From the NCBI RefSeq assembly GCF_003258315.1, contig NZ_CP030032.1:844001-908000 (forward strand): a DNA stretch of 64,000 bases, written 5' to 3'. Positions within the stretch are counted from its first letter, which is position 1. Each line of letters begins with the position of its first letter. The notes beneath the pieces were generated by a model. The model was not told where the DNA came from, did no database searches, and saw nothing but the letters and a program-made list of their open reading frames with translations. The DNA is from Bradymonas sediminis. Lineage in GTDB: Bacteria; Myxococcota_A; Bradymonadia; Bradymonadales; Bradymonadaceae. Below, one piece after another: positions 26,800-36,282 of the stretch. Both the position numbers and the translations under genes were made by a program.

Positions 26800-28101
26800 T
26801 TAGTCGACGCCGTCGTCTGACCAGACTTGGGATGCCTGAAATGGGCCGGCCACGGCGTGCTCGTCCATGCGACCTTCGAGGTGCCAGAGCAGCAGCGCCA
26901 TCGAGGTATATGCCGACGCGCTGGTGACCTGTTCGCGAGACTTTCCGGCGAAGAGCGCCTCGAAATGCCAGACGCCGTCGGGCGCGGCGAGGGCGAAATG
27001 CACGGTGCCCACGGGCTTGTCGGGGGTGCCGCCGGTCGGGCCGGCGATGCCGCTGATAGACAACGCGTAGGTCGCGCCGGCTTCTTTTTGAGCGCCGGCG
27101 GCCATCTGGCAGACGACCTGCGGGCTGACCGCGCCGAAGCGATCGATGATCTCAGCGCTCACCCCCAGAGCTTTGGTTTTGGCGTCATTGGAGTAGGTGA
27201 TGAATCCGCGCTCGAACCAATTGGACGCGCCCGACACCGAGACGAATCGGGCCGCGAGTTTGCCGCCGGTGCAGGATTCAGCGCTGCTGACCGTCGCGCC
27301 TTGCTCTTGGAGCAGGGCGCCGATGCGCGCCTCGGTCGGCTGATCGCCTCGGGCGATGACCCATTTGCTGACGCGCTCGAGCGTGAAGTCGAGCATACGC
27401 GAGACGGCTTTGGCGCCGGGGGCCTTGAGGTGAATCTCAATCAGCGGCGCCTTCGCCAAATAACTGACCCGCCCGCCAACTTCGCTGGCCAATTCCTCGA
27501 TGCCCTCAAGTTGGCTCTCCAGCCAACTCTCGCCGGCGCCAAAGAAGACGAGCCTTTCGCGATGAATCAGGTCTTCGGCGTCGCCCGCTGGCTTGAATTG
27601 AGGGAGCATATAATGCTCGATAAACCAGCGGAATTCGCGCGGGACGCCGGGCAAAAAGGTGATGACGCAATCGTTGTTCTCCACCGCGAACCCGGCCGCG
27701 GTGCCCACGTCGCTCTTGAGGATCTTGGCGCCCGCGGGGAAAAGACATTGGCTCCGGTTATTTGCGGTATATGAGTAGCCCCGCGCGGCGAATCGTTGCT
27801 TGAGCGCGCGCAATGCGCTCTCGTCGAGTTGCAGCGCGGCGCCGAGCCACTTCGACGCGGCGTCGCGGGTGATATCGTCGGCCGTTGGCCCGAGGCCTCC
27901 GCTGACGACCAAAAAGTCACAGGTCTGACTGACCTCTTCGAGCGCGTTGATGATAGTGTCTTGGGCGTCCCCGATGATATGGATGGAGCTCAAGTCAAAC
28001 CCGTGATCGGTGCTGGCACGCGCCAGCCAAATCGCGTTTTGGTCGCGGGTTCGCCCGTCGAGCAATTCTTCACCGACGCATAAAATGGAGACGGTCTTCA
28101 T
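26800..28101 (-). CDS. cinA: CinA-family protein (MoCF domain plus NMN deamidase domain)
   Basis: 433 residues, full length. The N-terminal molybdopterin-binding-like COG1058 domain has SILCVGEELLDGRTRDQNA and VVSGGLGPTADDITRDAASK. The C-terminal domain has VSSAESCTGGKLAARF (catalytic Ser) and ALSISGIAGPTGGTPDKPVGT. CinA hydrolyses ADP-ribose (N-domain) and deamidates NMN (C-domain) in pyridine nucleotide recycling. It is convergent with divIVA and divergent from the PEGA kinase. The Nudix hydrolase at 23182 may act on related metabolites. Confidence 0.93.
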   Translation of the reverse strand: MKTVSILCVGEELLDGRTRDQNAIWLARASTDHGFDLSSIHIIGDAQDTIINALEEVSQTCDFLVVSGGLGPTADDITRDAASKWLGAALQLDESALRALKQRFAARGYSYTANNRSQCLFPAGAKILKSDVGTAAGFAVENNDCVITFLPGVPREFRWFIEHYMLPQFKPAGDAEDLIHRERLVFFGAGESWLESQLEGIEELASEVGGRVSYLAKAPLIEIHLKAPGAKAVSRMLDFTLERVSKWVIARGDQPTEARIGALLQEQGATVSSAESCTGGKLAARFVSVSGASNWFERGFITYSNDAKTKALGVSAEIIDRFGAVSPQVVCQMAAGAQKEAGATYALSISGIAGPTGGTPDKPVGTVHFALAAPDGVWHFEALFAGKSREQVTSASAYTSMALLLWHLEGRMDEHAVAGPFQASQVWSDDGVD

Positions 28102-28272
28102 AGGGGGCCTCTAAAACTTGTAGTTATCAGCTTGGTGAAATTCGATTGTTGCGTTTTGTTTAGATGGTGTATGTGCATAAAAACATAGCTTAATTATTTG
28201 AGCAAAGGTGCTAAACTCGCCCCGCGAGCGGAAGCACTTTCGAGTACCTACGAAAAGCGGCGAGAGCATCAT

Positions 28273-30579
28273 ATGGAGCAGACCTTCGGAAAGTATCAGC
28301 TGATTGAGAAAATCGGCAGTGGTGGCATGGCCGAAGTTTATTTGGCGACTCAGATCGGCGACCTCGCCGGGTTTGAGAAACAGGTCGCGCTTAAAATGAT
28401 GTCTCAGAACCTGAGTGACCGTGAAGATCTGGTCATCATGTTTTTGGACGAGGCGCGCATCGCTGCCCAGCTAAATCACCCCAATATCGTGCATGTATAC
28501 GACCTGGGGCGGGTTGAGGATACGCTTTATATCGCGATGGAATATGTCGAGGGCAAGGACCTGCGCCGCATCTGTGAGCAGGGAATTGACCAGGGTAATT
28601 TCATCTCGCGAGAATTCGCCGCGCGCATCATCGCCGACGCCGCTGCGGGTCTGCATTACGCGCATTCCAGCACGGATAACCAGGGGCAGCCGCGAAATAT
28701 CGTGCACCGTGATGTCACGCCCCAGAATATTCTGGTGAGCATGGACGGCCAAATTAAGGTCGCGGACTTTGGCGTCGCCAAAGCCGAAGATCGTCTGGGT
28801 CACACGCGCGTGGGCCAGCGCAAGGGCAAGCTCTCCTATATGAGCCCCGAGCAATTCGAAGCCTCCAAGGTCGACGCGCGCAGCGACGTCTATGCCCTGG
28901 GGATTTTGCTCTATGAAACGACGGTTCAAACCCGTTTATTTCGCGGGCGCAGTGATTTCGAGACGATGAGCCTGATCGCGAATTCGCAGGTCACGCCGCC
29001 GCGCGAACTTCGCCCCGATTACCCCGAAGAACTCGAGGCGATCGTGATGCGCGCGCTCCAAAAAGACCTCGATAAACGCTATCAGTCCGCGCTTGAATTG
29101 CAGACCGCGCTGGAAGACTGGCTTCACGCCCAGGAGAAACGCGTGGGGCCGGCGGAACTCTCGGCGTATATGCACCAGATTTTCCCGATTCAGCCCAAGG
29201 CCCCGGCGCAAGAGTTGCCGTTGCCCCAGGCGCCCGAACCGCGCGCAATCGCGCCGCCCTCCGAAGCCGCGGCGCCCCAGGCGCAACCTGCGCAAGTAAC
29301 GCCCGCGCCGAGGTCTGCGCCGACGCCGCCCCCGGCCGCTGCGCCTCCCAAAGCTGCGGCGCCGGCGCCCGAATTAGCCGCTTCGCCGCAGGTGAGTCAG
29401 GCGCTGGCGACCGAGGAGATCGACCGGAGTTCGCTTCGCGCCGACGGCGCCTGGCAAGACGATATCATGGAGATTCAGGCCGTCAGCAACCGCGGCACCT
29501 ATGTGATGGCCGGGTTGGGTTTGCTCGTGGTCGCCGGTGTGCTCGGGTTGGCGGGCTATTCGATGATGAACTCCAAGCCGGGCATCGACACCTCCGAATC
29601 CCAACGCATCAAAGAGGCGCGGGCGCTGGCGGCACAGCAGTTAGATGAGCCACTGAAGCCGCCAAGTTTTGTGGACGTTACGCTTAAAACCGACCCGCCG
29701 GGCGCGCGCGTTGTGGTGAACGGTCTGGCGGCCGAGGCGATGACGCCGGGTGAGTATAAGTTGGTCCAGGGCGAGCAAAATGAGGTGATTTTTTATCACG
29801 CCGACCACCCGCCGACGCGCCTGTCACTTGCCGGCGAGGTGGGCGCTCAGAAGGAGGCGACCGCGCTCGATAAATACGCCGAGAAACCGGTCGCGGGCGT
29901 CCTCGAGATTCAGAGCGATCCGCCCGGCGGCATTGTCTATGTCGACGGAGAGCGATTGGGCGAGGCGCCGCAGGTTATCGAAGGAATTTCAGCAGGTTAT
30001 GCTCATCACGTGCAGGTCCGAAAGGCCGAGCATTGGGCGTTTGCCGGCTTCTTCGAGGTTGCGCCGGAGCAGCGAAATGCGTTCCGCGTCAGCCTGGCTC
30101 CCAGGGAGTCCATCAGCTATCAGGATAAGGTCGAAGTGACCTACGATGTGATCCCGAAGAATAGCGAAGTCACCGTTAATGGCGAACTTCGCGGGGTGTC
30201 GCGACTTCAGGCGCGTGAGCCGCGCAATCAATTGCTGCGCGTCGGGCTGGCCAAGAAATATAGTGAGCCCCAGGAGTTCACGATTCTCACCCATGAGATC
30301 GGAACCTTCACCCTGCGTAGCTTCTTGGAGGCGCGAGAGCGACGCGAGGGCACGTTAAAGGTTGCGACCAGCCCGGAGGGGTCGATCGTGTACGTCAATT
30401 CGAGTTCACACCGAACGAACCCGCTGACGCTAAAATTGCCCGAGGATTCGTATGATATGGTGGTCGAGACCCCTGACGGCGTGCGCCATGAGACCCGCGT
30501 TGAGGTAAGCGCGGACTCCGCGAATTCCTATAAAATTGACGTCCAAGACGGCGTGTTGCAGATAAATTCGACAAATTGA
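28273..30579 (+). CDS. Membrane Ser/Thr protein kinase with extracytoplasmic PEGA repeats
   Basis: 768 residues from MEQTFGKYQL. Kinase domain 8-270: glycine loop IGSGGMAEVYLA, Lys41 in VALKMM, Glu60, HRDVTPQN (145-152), DFGVAK (165-170) and APE-like SPEQ, all catalytic residues kept. A Pro/Ala-rich linker follows (~310-390), then one membrane helix (VMAGLGLLVVAGVLGLAGY, ~407-425). The remainder carries four PEGA-type beta modules (SDPPGGIVYVDGERLG, TSPEGSIVYVNS and two weaker ones), likely binding wall or surface ligands. The frame is open to a TTG at 28198, but the kinase fold starts here. It precedes an L,D-transpeptidase gene, hinting at wall sensing (inference). Confidence 0.9.
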   Translation: MEQTFGKYQLIEKIGSGGMAEVYLATQIGDLAGFEKQVALKMMSQNLSDREDLVIMFLDEARIAAQLNHPNIVHVYDLGRVEDTLYIAMEYVEGKDLRRICEQGIDQGNFISREFAARIIADAAAGLHYAHSSTDNQGQPRNIVHRDVTPQNILVSMDGQIKVADFGVAKAEDRLGHTRVGQRKGKLSYMSPEQFEASKVDARSDVYALGILLYETTVQTRLFRGRSDFETMSLIANSQVTPPRELRPDYPEELEAIVMRALQKDLDKRYQSALELQTALEDWLHAQEKRVGPAELSAYMHQIFPIQPKAPAQELPLPQAPEPRAIAPPSEAAAPQAQPAQVTPAPRSAPTPPPAAAPPKAAAPAPELAASPQVSQALATEEIDRSSLRADGAWQDDIMEIQAVSNRGTYVMAGLGLLVVAGVLGLAGYSMMNSKPGIDTSESQRIKEARALAAQQLDEPLKPPSFVDVTLKTDPPGARVVVNGLAAEAMTPGEYKLVQGEQNEVIFYHADHPPTRLSLAGEVGAQKEATALDKYAEKPVAGVLEIQSDPPGGIVYVDGERLGEAPQVIEGISAGYAHHVQVRKAEHWAFAGFFEVAPEQRNAFRVSLAPRESISYQDKVEVTYDVIPKNSEVTVNGELRGVSRLQAREPRNQLLRVGLAKKYSEPQEFTILTHEIGTFTLRSFLEARERREGTLKVATSPEGSIVYVNSSSHRTNPLTLKLPEDSYDMVVETPDGVRHETRVEVSADSANSYKIDVQDGVLQINSTN

Positions 30580-30825
30580 GCGTCCGATTATTTTCGCGGC
30601 GCGTAGATTTTTTCGAATAAAAAACTCGCCTGCAAACCTGGTTGCGTTTATAGTGAGAAGACGCCGACCAAGTAGATGCGCCTGACATCCCAAACCCTAT
30701 TTGGGCGTGTCGGTCGTATTGGCTGAGCGGTAGTAATAACGGTTCGATATTTAAAAAGTATGGGGTGTCGCCCGCGTGGCGGAGATATTTCTTGCTGACT
30801 CACAATAAAGCTTATTGAGTGATCC

Positions 30826-32931
30826 ATGTTTCGAGAGTCATCTTCCAATAGGGCTGTTTGCGCTGGCGCTACCCGCGTGCTGGGCACCCTTGTTCGCGCG
30901 GTGATTCTGCTCTCACTTGTGGGCGCGGCGTCGTCTTGCACTGGCTCTCAAACGCAGACGACGAACGAGCGTCTGGAGCGTGTGTCGGAGCGACAGGTTG
31001 ACGCCCTCGAGGCAGACCTGCAGGGCCTGTTGAACGAGCTCGCCGAGAATCGGGCGAGCGGCCGCAGCGTGCGGGCGATCTTGGACGCGCCGGAGGCGGA
31101 GCTCTCGGCGCTCGAACTGCAGCATCTCGACGCATTGCGCGCGCTCTACGCGGGCCGCGATAATCAACTGCTCTGGGTGGAACATATTGGCGTAAGCGCC
31201 AGCCTCAGCGCGCCGGGGCGCCAACTTTGGAAGGTGCTCGAAGACGGTGTCTTGGGCCACGCGATCTGGCCGGATGAGCTGCACTTTCGAGAACTCGACC
31301 CGACCCAATTGCCCGCCGCGCAGGCCACCAGCGGTGCCGCGTTCGAGGGGGTGCGTTTGAGCGAAGATGAGCGCAAGAAGGTGATCCAATGGCTGAATGA
31401 ATCGCGCGGTGCCAACCGCCTCGTCGGCGCGCCAGATCAAGGCCCAAAGGCATTGCTCGAGGAGCTGCTTGAAGACGGCCGACCGCTCGCGCATCTGAAC
31501 ACCCCGGTCGAAGAGCAGGCCGCGCGACTGACCGCCGCCGCTCGTCAGAGCAGTCGCATGGACGTGCTCTTATCCGATGCTCTGGCGCAATATGCCTGGC
31601 GCATGCGCTTCGAAAATAAAGCCTGGCAAAAGGGCGTTCAATGGCCGGTTTCACTGCGCGATGCGTCGGAAGATTCAGCTGTGGTCGAAACGGAACCCAA
31701 ACTCGTGGGCGTCGCGTTGACCCAGGCCCGCGCTGAGCATCTGATGATGCGGGCGCTCGAGGGTGTTTTCGACGATCCTGCCCAAATCTCTTCTACTTTG
31801 GAGAGCCTCGCGCTTCCATTTGAGCCCTACCAACGCCTGGTGCGCGCGTTTCGACAATATACTGAATATGCTGAAGCCGGCGGGTGGCCGGATCTTCCCA
31901 GCGAGGCCGAGGGCCTGAAGCGAGGTCAGCGAAATCCCTGGGTTGCCACCCTTAAAAAACGTCTGAGTCTCGAGGGCTATTATCAGGGGGACGACACCGA
32001 ACTCTTCACTCAAGAATTGCGTCGGGCGTTGGTTAAGTACCAAAATACCCACCAACTTTGGGCGAATGGGCAGTTGAGCGCGGTGACCATCCGCAGCCTG
32101 AATGTGTCGGCGCTCCAGCGCCGCCATCAGATCCAATTGACCCTGCAGCGCTGGCGCGAATCCCGAATTGGCCCAGACGCTCATTTCGTCTTGGTAAACC
32201 TGCCCGATTTCCACGCATCAGTTTGGCGAGATGGTGAGCGGAAGATGTATTTTGGGGTCGTTGTTGGGGCGAATCGACGCGACCGAAAGGGCGCCTTCCC
32301 TACCGCGACGCCGCGGTTTAGCGACGAGATTGGGTATATCGTTTTTAATCCCTATTGGAACGTCCCGAAGGAGATTCGACTCAAGGAGTTAGAGCCGAAG
32401 CAGGCCAAGGACCCGACCTATTTTGAGCGCGAGGGTTTCGAGTACCACACCTCCTCGAACGGGCATCGATTCCTTCGCCAAAAGCCCGGGCCAACGAACG
32501 CCCTTGGCCGGGTGAAATTTATGTTCCCGAACCAATATAATATTTATATGCACGACACCCCGAGCAAGTCCTATTTTAAGCGGCCGCATCGGGCGTATTC
32601 TCACGGTTGCGTGCGGGTCGAGGACCCAATGACCTTCGCCGACTACCTGCTCGACCTCGACGGGCGCTGGATGGAGGAGAAGCGCGAAGAAAAGCTCGAG
32701 AAATGGTTCGAGAAAGAGGGCGAAACCTGGGTCAATTTGAGGAAGAATCTGCCGGTTCATATCGAGTACTATGTCGTGCGCGTGGACGATGAGGGGCGGG
32801 CTAACTTCCTCTCCGATCTCTACGATCTCGACGCACCTCGCCTCGAATTGATCGCGCAAAGGTACGAAGAGAGCGACGCCCTAAAGGTCGCAGATGAGGC
32901 GCAGACCCAGCAGCTAGAAACCTTTGACTAG
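30826..32931 (+). CDS. L,D-transpeptidase (YkuD family, YcbB-like), probable lipoprotein
   Basis: 701 residues. N-terminal hydrophobic segment VILLSLVGAASSC resembles a lipobox with Cys about 38, so it should be envelope-anchored. The middle region is helical. A peptidoglycan-binding domain (WVATLKKRLSLEGYY ... ALVKYQNTHQLWANGQL) lies near 365-425. The YkuD catalytic domain spans about 440-610, with the active Cys in HRAYSHGCVRVEDP. The layout matches YcbB/LdtD enzymes, which make 3-3 cross-links in peptidoglycan. It sits between the PEGA kinase and the type III cluster; L,D-transpeptidases can remodel wall for envelope machines (inference). A terminator follows. Confidence 0.9.
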   Translation: MFRESSSNRAVCAGATRVLGTLVRAVILLSLVGAASSCTGSQTQTTNERLERVSERQVDALEADLQGLLNELAENRASGRSVRAILDAPEAELSALELQHLDALRALYAGRDNQLLWVEHIGVSASLSAPGRQLWKVLEDGVLGHAIWPDELHFRELDPTQLPAAQATSGAAFEGVRLSEDERKKVIQWLNESRGANRLVGAPDQGPKALLEELLEDGRPLAHLNTPVEEQAARLTAAARQSSRMDVLLSDALAQYAWRMRFENKAWQKGVQWPVSLRDASEDSAVVETEPKLVGVALTQARAEHLMMRALEGVFDDPAQISSTLESLALPFEPYQRLVRAFRQYTEYAEAGGWPDLPSEAEGLKRGQRNPWVATLKKRLSLEGYYQGDDTELFTQELRRALVKYQNTHQLWANGQLSAVTIRSLNVSALQRRHQIQLTLQRWRESRIGPDAHFVLVNLPDFHASVWRDGERKMYFGVVVGANRRDRKGAFPTATPRFSDEIGYIVFNPYWNVPKEIRLKELEPKQAKDPTYFEREGFEYHTSSNGHRFLRQKPGPTNALGRVKFMFPNQYNIYMHDTPSKSYFKRPHRAYSHGCVRVEDPMTFADYLLDLDGRWMEEKREEKLEKWFEKEGETWVNLRKNLPVHIEYYVVRVDDEGRANFLSDLYDLDAPRLELIAQRYEESDALKVADEAQTQQLETFD

Positions 32932-32973
32932 CGCGTCTCCCCAAAACTCGAGTCATCGTCGTTTATTCCTATT

Positions 32974-33001
32974 AATCCGCCCATTCGGGCGGATTTTTTT
33001 T
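32974..33001 (+). terminator. Rho-independent terminator after the L,D-transpeptidase
   Basis: AATCCGCCC-ATTC-GGGCGGATT is a 9-bp stem with a 4-base loop, ending in a run of T. It separates the L,D-transpeptidase transcript from the type III secretion operon. Confidence 0.9.
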
Positions 33002-33279
33002 GTGCCTTCGACTCGCGGAAAATTGCTTCGCAAGAGGCGAAGTGGAGCGAGTTCGCAGGAGGGAGAAACAGAGAATCAGAAATGATCTAAAACGAGGAGT
33101 CGCTCTAAGTTGCTGATAATATTGTTTTATCGGTGGGCTCGGGGCGGGCAGTCGAAATTTGTTCAGAGAAATCCGCAACAAATGGGGGCGATTTGTCGAA
33201 AACAATAGGGGGCGCCCGCGCAACGTGCCCTTCGAGTGCGCGTATGAATGACGCAGGACTTCTTCTTGAGGAGACGAAT
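33002..33279 (+). promoter_or_regulatory. Upstream region of the type III secretion operon
   Basis: No gene is visible in these 278 bp. The stretch is more AT-rich than its surroundings. It has an imperfect palindrome GATAATATTGTTTTATC at 33114-33130 and a small stem CTTCGC-5-GCGAAG near 33026-33042. The sctI ribosome site (GAGGAG) is at its right end. These are candidate control sites only; no sigma-54 or confident sigma-70 box was found by eye. Confidence 0.35.
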
Positions 33280-33702
33280 ATGGACCCAATCAGTGGGCAG
33301 ATGGCAGCGCAGATGAGCGAGCAGGCGTCAAAAATCTCCGAGCATCCCGAGGCAATGGGCGGCGCAGATGCGGCGAAGTCCAGCTCATTCGAAGACGTGT
33401 TCTCGCAGGTCCAGGCGCGCGAGGTTGAAGCGTCCGCGCCGATTGAAGCGGTCGCTGAGGTGGCGCCGACGGAGGGGCCTGCGAGCACGCGATTGCGCGA
33501 TTTCATCGACGGTGTCCAAAGCGATGAGACGACCCTTGATAAGCTGATGACCAAGAGCATGTCGGGCGCCGAGATGTCCTCCCAAGATCTTCTGCAAATG
33601 CAGGCGCTTATCTACAACTACTCACAGAAAATCGAGCTCGCCACCAAGGCCGTCTCAAACGCGGGGAGCGGTATAAAGCAAATCATGAATACCCAGGTTT
33701 AG
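33280..33702 (+). CDS. sctI: Type III secretion inner rod protein SctI
   Basis: 140 residues from MDPISGQMAAQM, with GAGGAG upstream; longer in-frame starts (33133, 33244) lack such a site. The acidic disordered first half (EVAPTEGPAS) and the C-terminal helix SSQDLLQMQALIYNYSQKIE followed by SNAGSGIKQIMNTQV match the YscI/PrgJ/HrpB rod pattern (LLxMQ, then a final helix ending TQ). SctI forms the inner rod and substrate-switch element of the injectisome. It is the first gene of sctIJKLNO, and its place directly before sctJ supports the call. Confidence 0.82.
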   Translation: MDPISGQMAAQMSEQASKISEHPEAMGGADAAKSSSFEDVFSQVQAREVEASAPIEAVAEVAPTEGPASTRLRDFIDGVQSDETTLDKLMTKSMSGAEMSSQDLLQMQALIYNYSQKIELATKAVSNAGSGIKQIMNTQV

Positions 33703-33784
33703 CCGGGGCGAGCGTCGAGAGAAGGTTGGCGAGAATGGAGAGGGTTCAGAGTGCGGGAGCCCATAAACGAGCGAGGCGGCTTTG

Positions 33785-34591
33785 ATGCAGATTACGCGAA
33801 TACGGTGGTTTTTTTATCTGATAGCGATGGGTTCGCTGGTGATTTTGACCTCCGCCTGCGCGGAGCCGGTCTATCATGGCATTGCCGAGGTTGAGGCCAA
33901 CGAGATGGTCGTCGTGCTGGAGCAGCATGGGCTTGAAGCGGGCAAAGAGCGCGATCCGGAGGGCGACAATTTGTGGATGGTGACGGTCCCAAGCGCGGAG
34001 CGGGTGCGGGCGTGGAAGGTGCTGCAAGATGAAGGGCTTCCGCGCCCAGAAGTGTCTGGATTCTCGGCGTTTTATCCGAGCGGAGGTCTCGTGCCGACCT
34101 CCAGCGAGGAGCGTGTGCTCTTGCAATACTCGACCGCGCAGGAGTTGCGAGAAACCCTGCTGGCGATCGACTCGGTGGTGGGCGCGCGCGTGAACCTGGT
34201 CTTGCCCGAGAAGCCACGGGTTCGCTTGCAAAATACGGTGATCGAGCCGCCCCGGGCGAGCGTGTTGATCAAATATCAACCAACCCAGAAGGAGCCGCCG
34301 CTGAGCGAGTTGGCCGTGCAGCGTCTTATATCAGGCGGGGTGGAGGGGCTGAGCCCGGAGAATATCGAGGTCATCTTTACGCGCTCGATGCGCAGCGCTC
34401 GTCCCCTTAGCGAACCGACCCTCGCCTCGATTGGCCCGGTCTCAGTCGCTCATAAAAGCAAATTGGCCTTTCAGGTTCTGATCTTCGGCATGGGCTTGTG
34501 CATCATGTTCCTCTGTGTCGGCCTCGGATTCATGATCTTTCGCCAGCAACGCTCGCTCAGAAAGGGTGATGAGATTGGGGCGATATCATGA
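33785..34591 (+). CDS. sctJ: Type III secretion inner MS-ring lipoprotein SctJ
   Basis: 268 residues from the ATG at 33785, typical of YscJ/PrgK and far shorter than flagellar FliF. Signal peptide with lipobox ILTSAC (Cys ~25). The first ring-building motif is YHGIAEVEANEMVVVLEQHG, the second EERVLLQYSTAQELRETLLAI with ARVNLVLPEK. A C-terminal membrane helix (LIFGMGLCIMFLCVGLGFMIF) and a short basic tail follow. SctJ builds the inner-membrane ring of the injectisome. Its stop overlaps the sctK start (ATGA). Confidence 0.95.
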   Translation: MQITRIRWFFYLIAMGSLVILTSACAEPVYHGIAEVEANEMVVVLEQHGLEAGKERDPEGDNLWMVTVPSAERVRAWKVLQDEGLPRPEVSGFSAFYPSGGLVPTSSEERVLLQYSTAQELRETLLAIDSVVGARVNLVLPEKPRVRLQNTVIEPPRASVLIKYQPTQKEPPLSELAVQRLISGGVEGLSPENIEVIFTRSMRSARPLSEPTLASIGPVSVAHKSKLAFQVLIFGMGLCIMFLCVGLGFMIFRQQRSLRKGDEIGAIS

Positions 34592-35637
34592 GTTGTGAGT
34601 CGCTCAATCAACGTCGCCGCGTTGAGTCTGCGGCGCCGGGCGCCGGGCTCGAGTTTTATCAGCGTAGCGGGCTGAACTCCGCAGAAGCGGCGACGGCCTG
34701 GGCGATGCTTCATTTTGGCGGTGACCTTCAGGCCTGTGACCGGCTTCAAGGAGGAATTGGCGCGCGGATTCGAGAGGTCGCCGAGCCGGTTCTCGCCCTT
34801 GACGAGCGGGCGCAATTCAAGGTGCTCGAGCGCTGGCGCGAGGAGGACCGCGCGTGGGATCGACTGGACGGTCTTGTCTCCCATTGCGATAGCCCTCCAG
34901 CGGTGAACCCGCGGCCCGAGGACGCGCGTTGGCTTCGCGCATACGCGCTGATTCGCGACGCCGCTCCCGGCCGCACGCGGCCCTGGCGGAGCGCGCATTC
35001 GCGCACGCGCCGCGCCGTTGAATGGCTGGCCGTTGAAGATCGGCGCGCCACTATCCCGATATTTCGGCCCGAACTAAGAGCGCGCAAGGGTTTTGATTGC
35101 GTCGAACTCGGCGAGATGTCGCGCGTTGAATTGCAGCTCTATATTCGGCAATTGGGGGTCTATCAACTCGCGGAGCTTTCGCACCAACAACCGCGTCGAA
35201 ACCTCGTGCGCCTTCGCCAGCGGCTGCTGGCGGCGGATCGGGGTTGGTTCGAGCATTGCCTCTTTTGCTCAAAGCATGTCGACGCTGAGTTTCGCGCGCG
35301 CATGCGCAAATTATTTGGCGGAATCAGCGCTGAGGGGGCGATGCTCGTGAGCTATCTGCTCAAGATAGGCGTCTACTCAGTCGCGGTCGCCACCCATTCC
35401 CGATTCCGCCATCAGATGCGCCATATCCGACGCGAACTCCCGCCACCATATGCCGAGCAATTGATGAAATTAGAGCATCGCGCGGCCAAATTGCCCGTTA
35501 TGGTCAGCGCGCAATGGCAGGTGATGGTCGATGATTTCACCGACCAATGGCGTGACTATTACCGCGAGCTTCGCGCCGAAATATCTGCGCCTGATACGCG
35601 CGCCAATCCACGAGCAGTCGAGGGGACCGATGAGTGA
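34588..35637 (+). CDS. sctK: Probable type III sorting-platform protein SctK
   Basis: 349 residues without signal peptide or membrane helix, rich in Arg and helical. It lies exactly where sctK sits in Ysc-like operons: between sctJ (4-base overlap) and sctL (8-base overlap). Sequence similarity to YscK/OrgA is not obvious by eye, and it is longer than YscK (about 200). Assignment therefore rests on position. SctK links SctQ pods to the inner ring. The N-terminal ~150 residues look like an added module. Confidence 0.55.
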   Translation: MSCESLNQRRRVESAAPGAGLEFYQRSGLNSAEAATAWAMLHFGGDLQACDRLQGGIGARIREVAEPVLALDERAQFKVLERWREEDRAWDRLDGLVSHCDSPPAVNPRPEDARWLRAYALIRDAAPGRTRPWRSAHSRTRRAVEWLAVEDRRATIPIFRPELRARKGFDCVELGEMSRVELQLYIRQLGVYQLAELSHQQPRRNLVRLRQRLLAADRGWFEHCLFCSKHVDAEFRARMRKLFGGISAEGAMLVSYLLKIGVYSVAVATHSRFRHQMRHIRRELPPPYAEQLMKLEHRAAKLPVMVSAQWQVMVDDFTDQWRDYYRELRAEISAPDTRANPRAVEGTDE

Positions 35638-36280
35638 TGAACAAACGTCATGGATGCCAGTGCTGCGGGCAAGCGACGTGGTCGCTGAGAAGGTGCGTCC
35701 GCTCTTTCGTGAGCCGGGCGTCCGGGTGATTCGCCGTCGTGTCATCGAGGATCTTGAGCAGATCGATATCGCCGTGAACACCGCAAGAATCCAGGCCGAA
35801 GTGATCGTGAAAGAGGCGCAGCAGACCGCCTCAGACATTCGGGAGGCGGCCCATCTCGAGGGCCGAAGCGAGGGGCTAAAAGAGGTGCTCGTGGAGCTCG
35901 CTCGGGCCCGAAAGGTCTACGCAAACGCGCTCGACACCGCAGAAAAAGATATGGTCGAGCTCGCCTTTCGACTCGCCGCGCGCATCATCGGTGACTCCGT
36001 GGAGCGCGAACCGGAGCGGGTCGCCGCCATGGTCGCTGGAGTGCTCCAGCGGGCGCGTGGAAAGCGCGATATCATCGTCATGGTTTCTCCGGAGGACCTC
36101 GCGTCGCTCAGCGCGGCGGGGCCTGCGCTGGCGCGGTCGGTCGACGGGGTCAATATTCATTTCGAGACCGATTCGAGCCTGACACGGGGCGGTTGTGTAA
36201 TTCAGACCGAAAGCGGGCGAATCGACGGTCAAATTGAAACTCAACTCGATGCGCTTCAGAAGGCATTGACGGGGAATTAG
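35630..36280 (+). CDS. sctL: Type III secretion stator protein SctL
   Basis: 216 residues from MSDEQTSWMP; the ribosome site GAGGGG lies about 5 bases upstream and the frame's earlier starts fall inside sctK. A helical first half (IAVNTARIQAEVIVKEAQQT) leads to the FliH/YscL C-terminal domain (VELAFRLAARIIGDSVEREP, RDIIVMVSPEDLASL, RGGCVIQTESGRIDGQIETQLDA cut in parts). It resembles V-ATPase E subunits. SctL binds and regulates the SctN ATPase encoded next, 2 bases downstream. Confidence 0.9.
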   Translation: MSDEQTSWMPVLRASDVVAEKVRPLFREPGVRVIRRRVIEDLEQIDIAVNTARIQAEVIVKEAQQTASDIREAAHLEGRSEGLKEVLVELARARKVYANALDTAEKDMVELAFRLAARIIGDSVEREPERVAAMVAGVLQRARGKRDIIVMVSPEDLASLSAAGPALARSVDGVNIHFETDSSLTRGGCVIQTESGRIDGQIETQLDALQKALTGN

Positions 36281-36282
36281 GG

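Noticed and set aside
33133-33279. Longer N-terminus for sctI
   Set aside because: The extension lacks a ribosome site and SctI proteins are about 100-150 residues; GAGGAG precedes the ATG at 33280.
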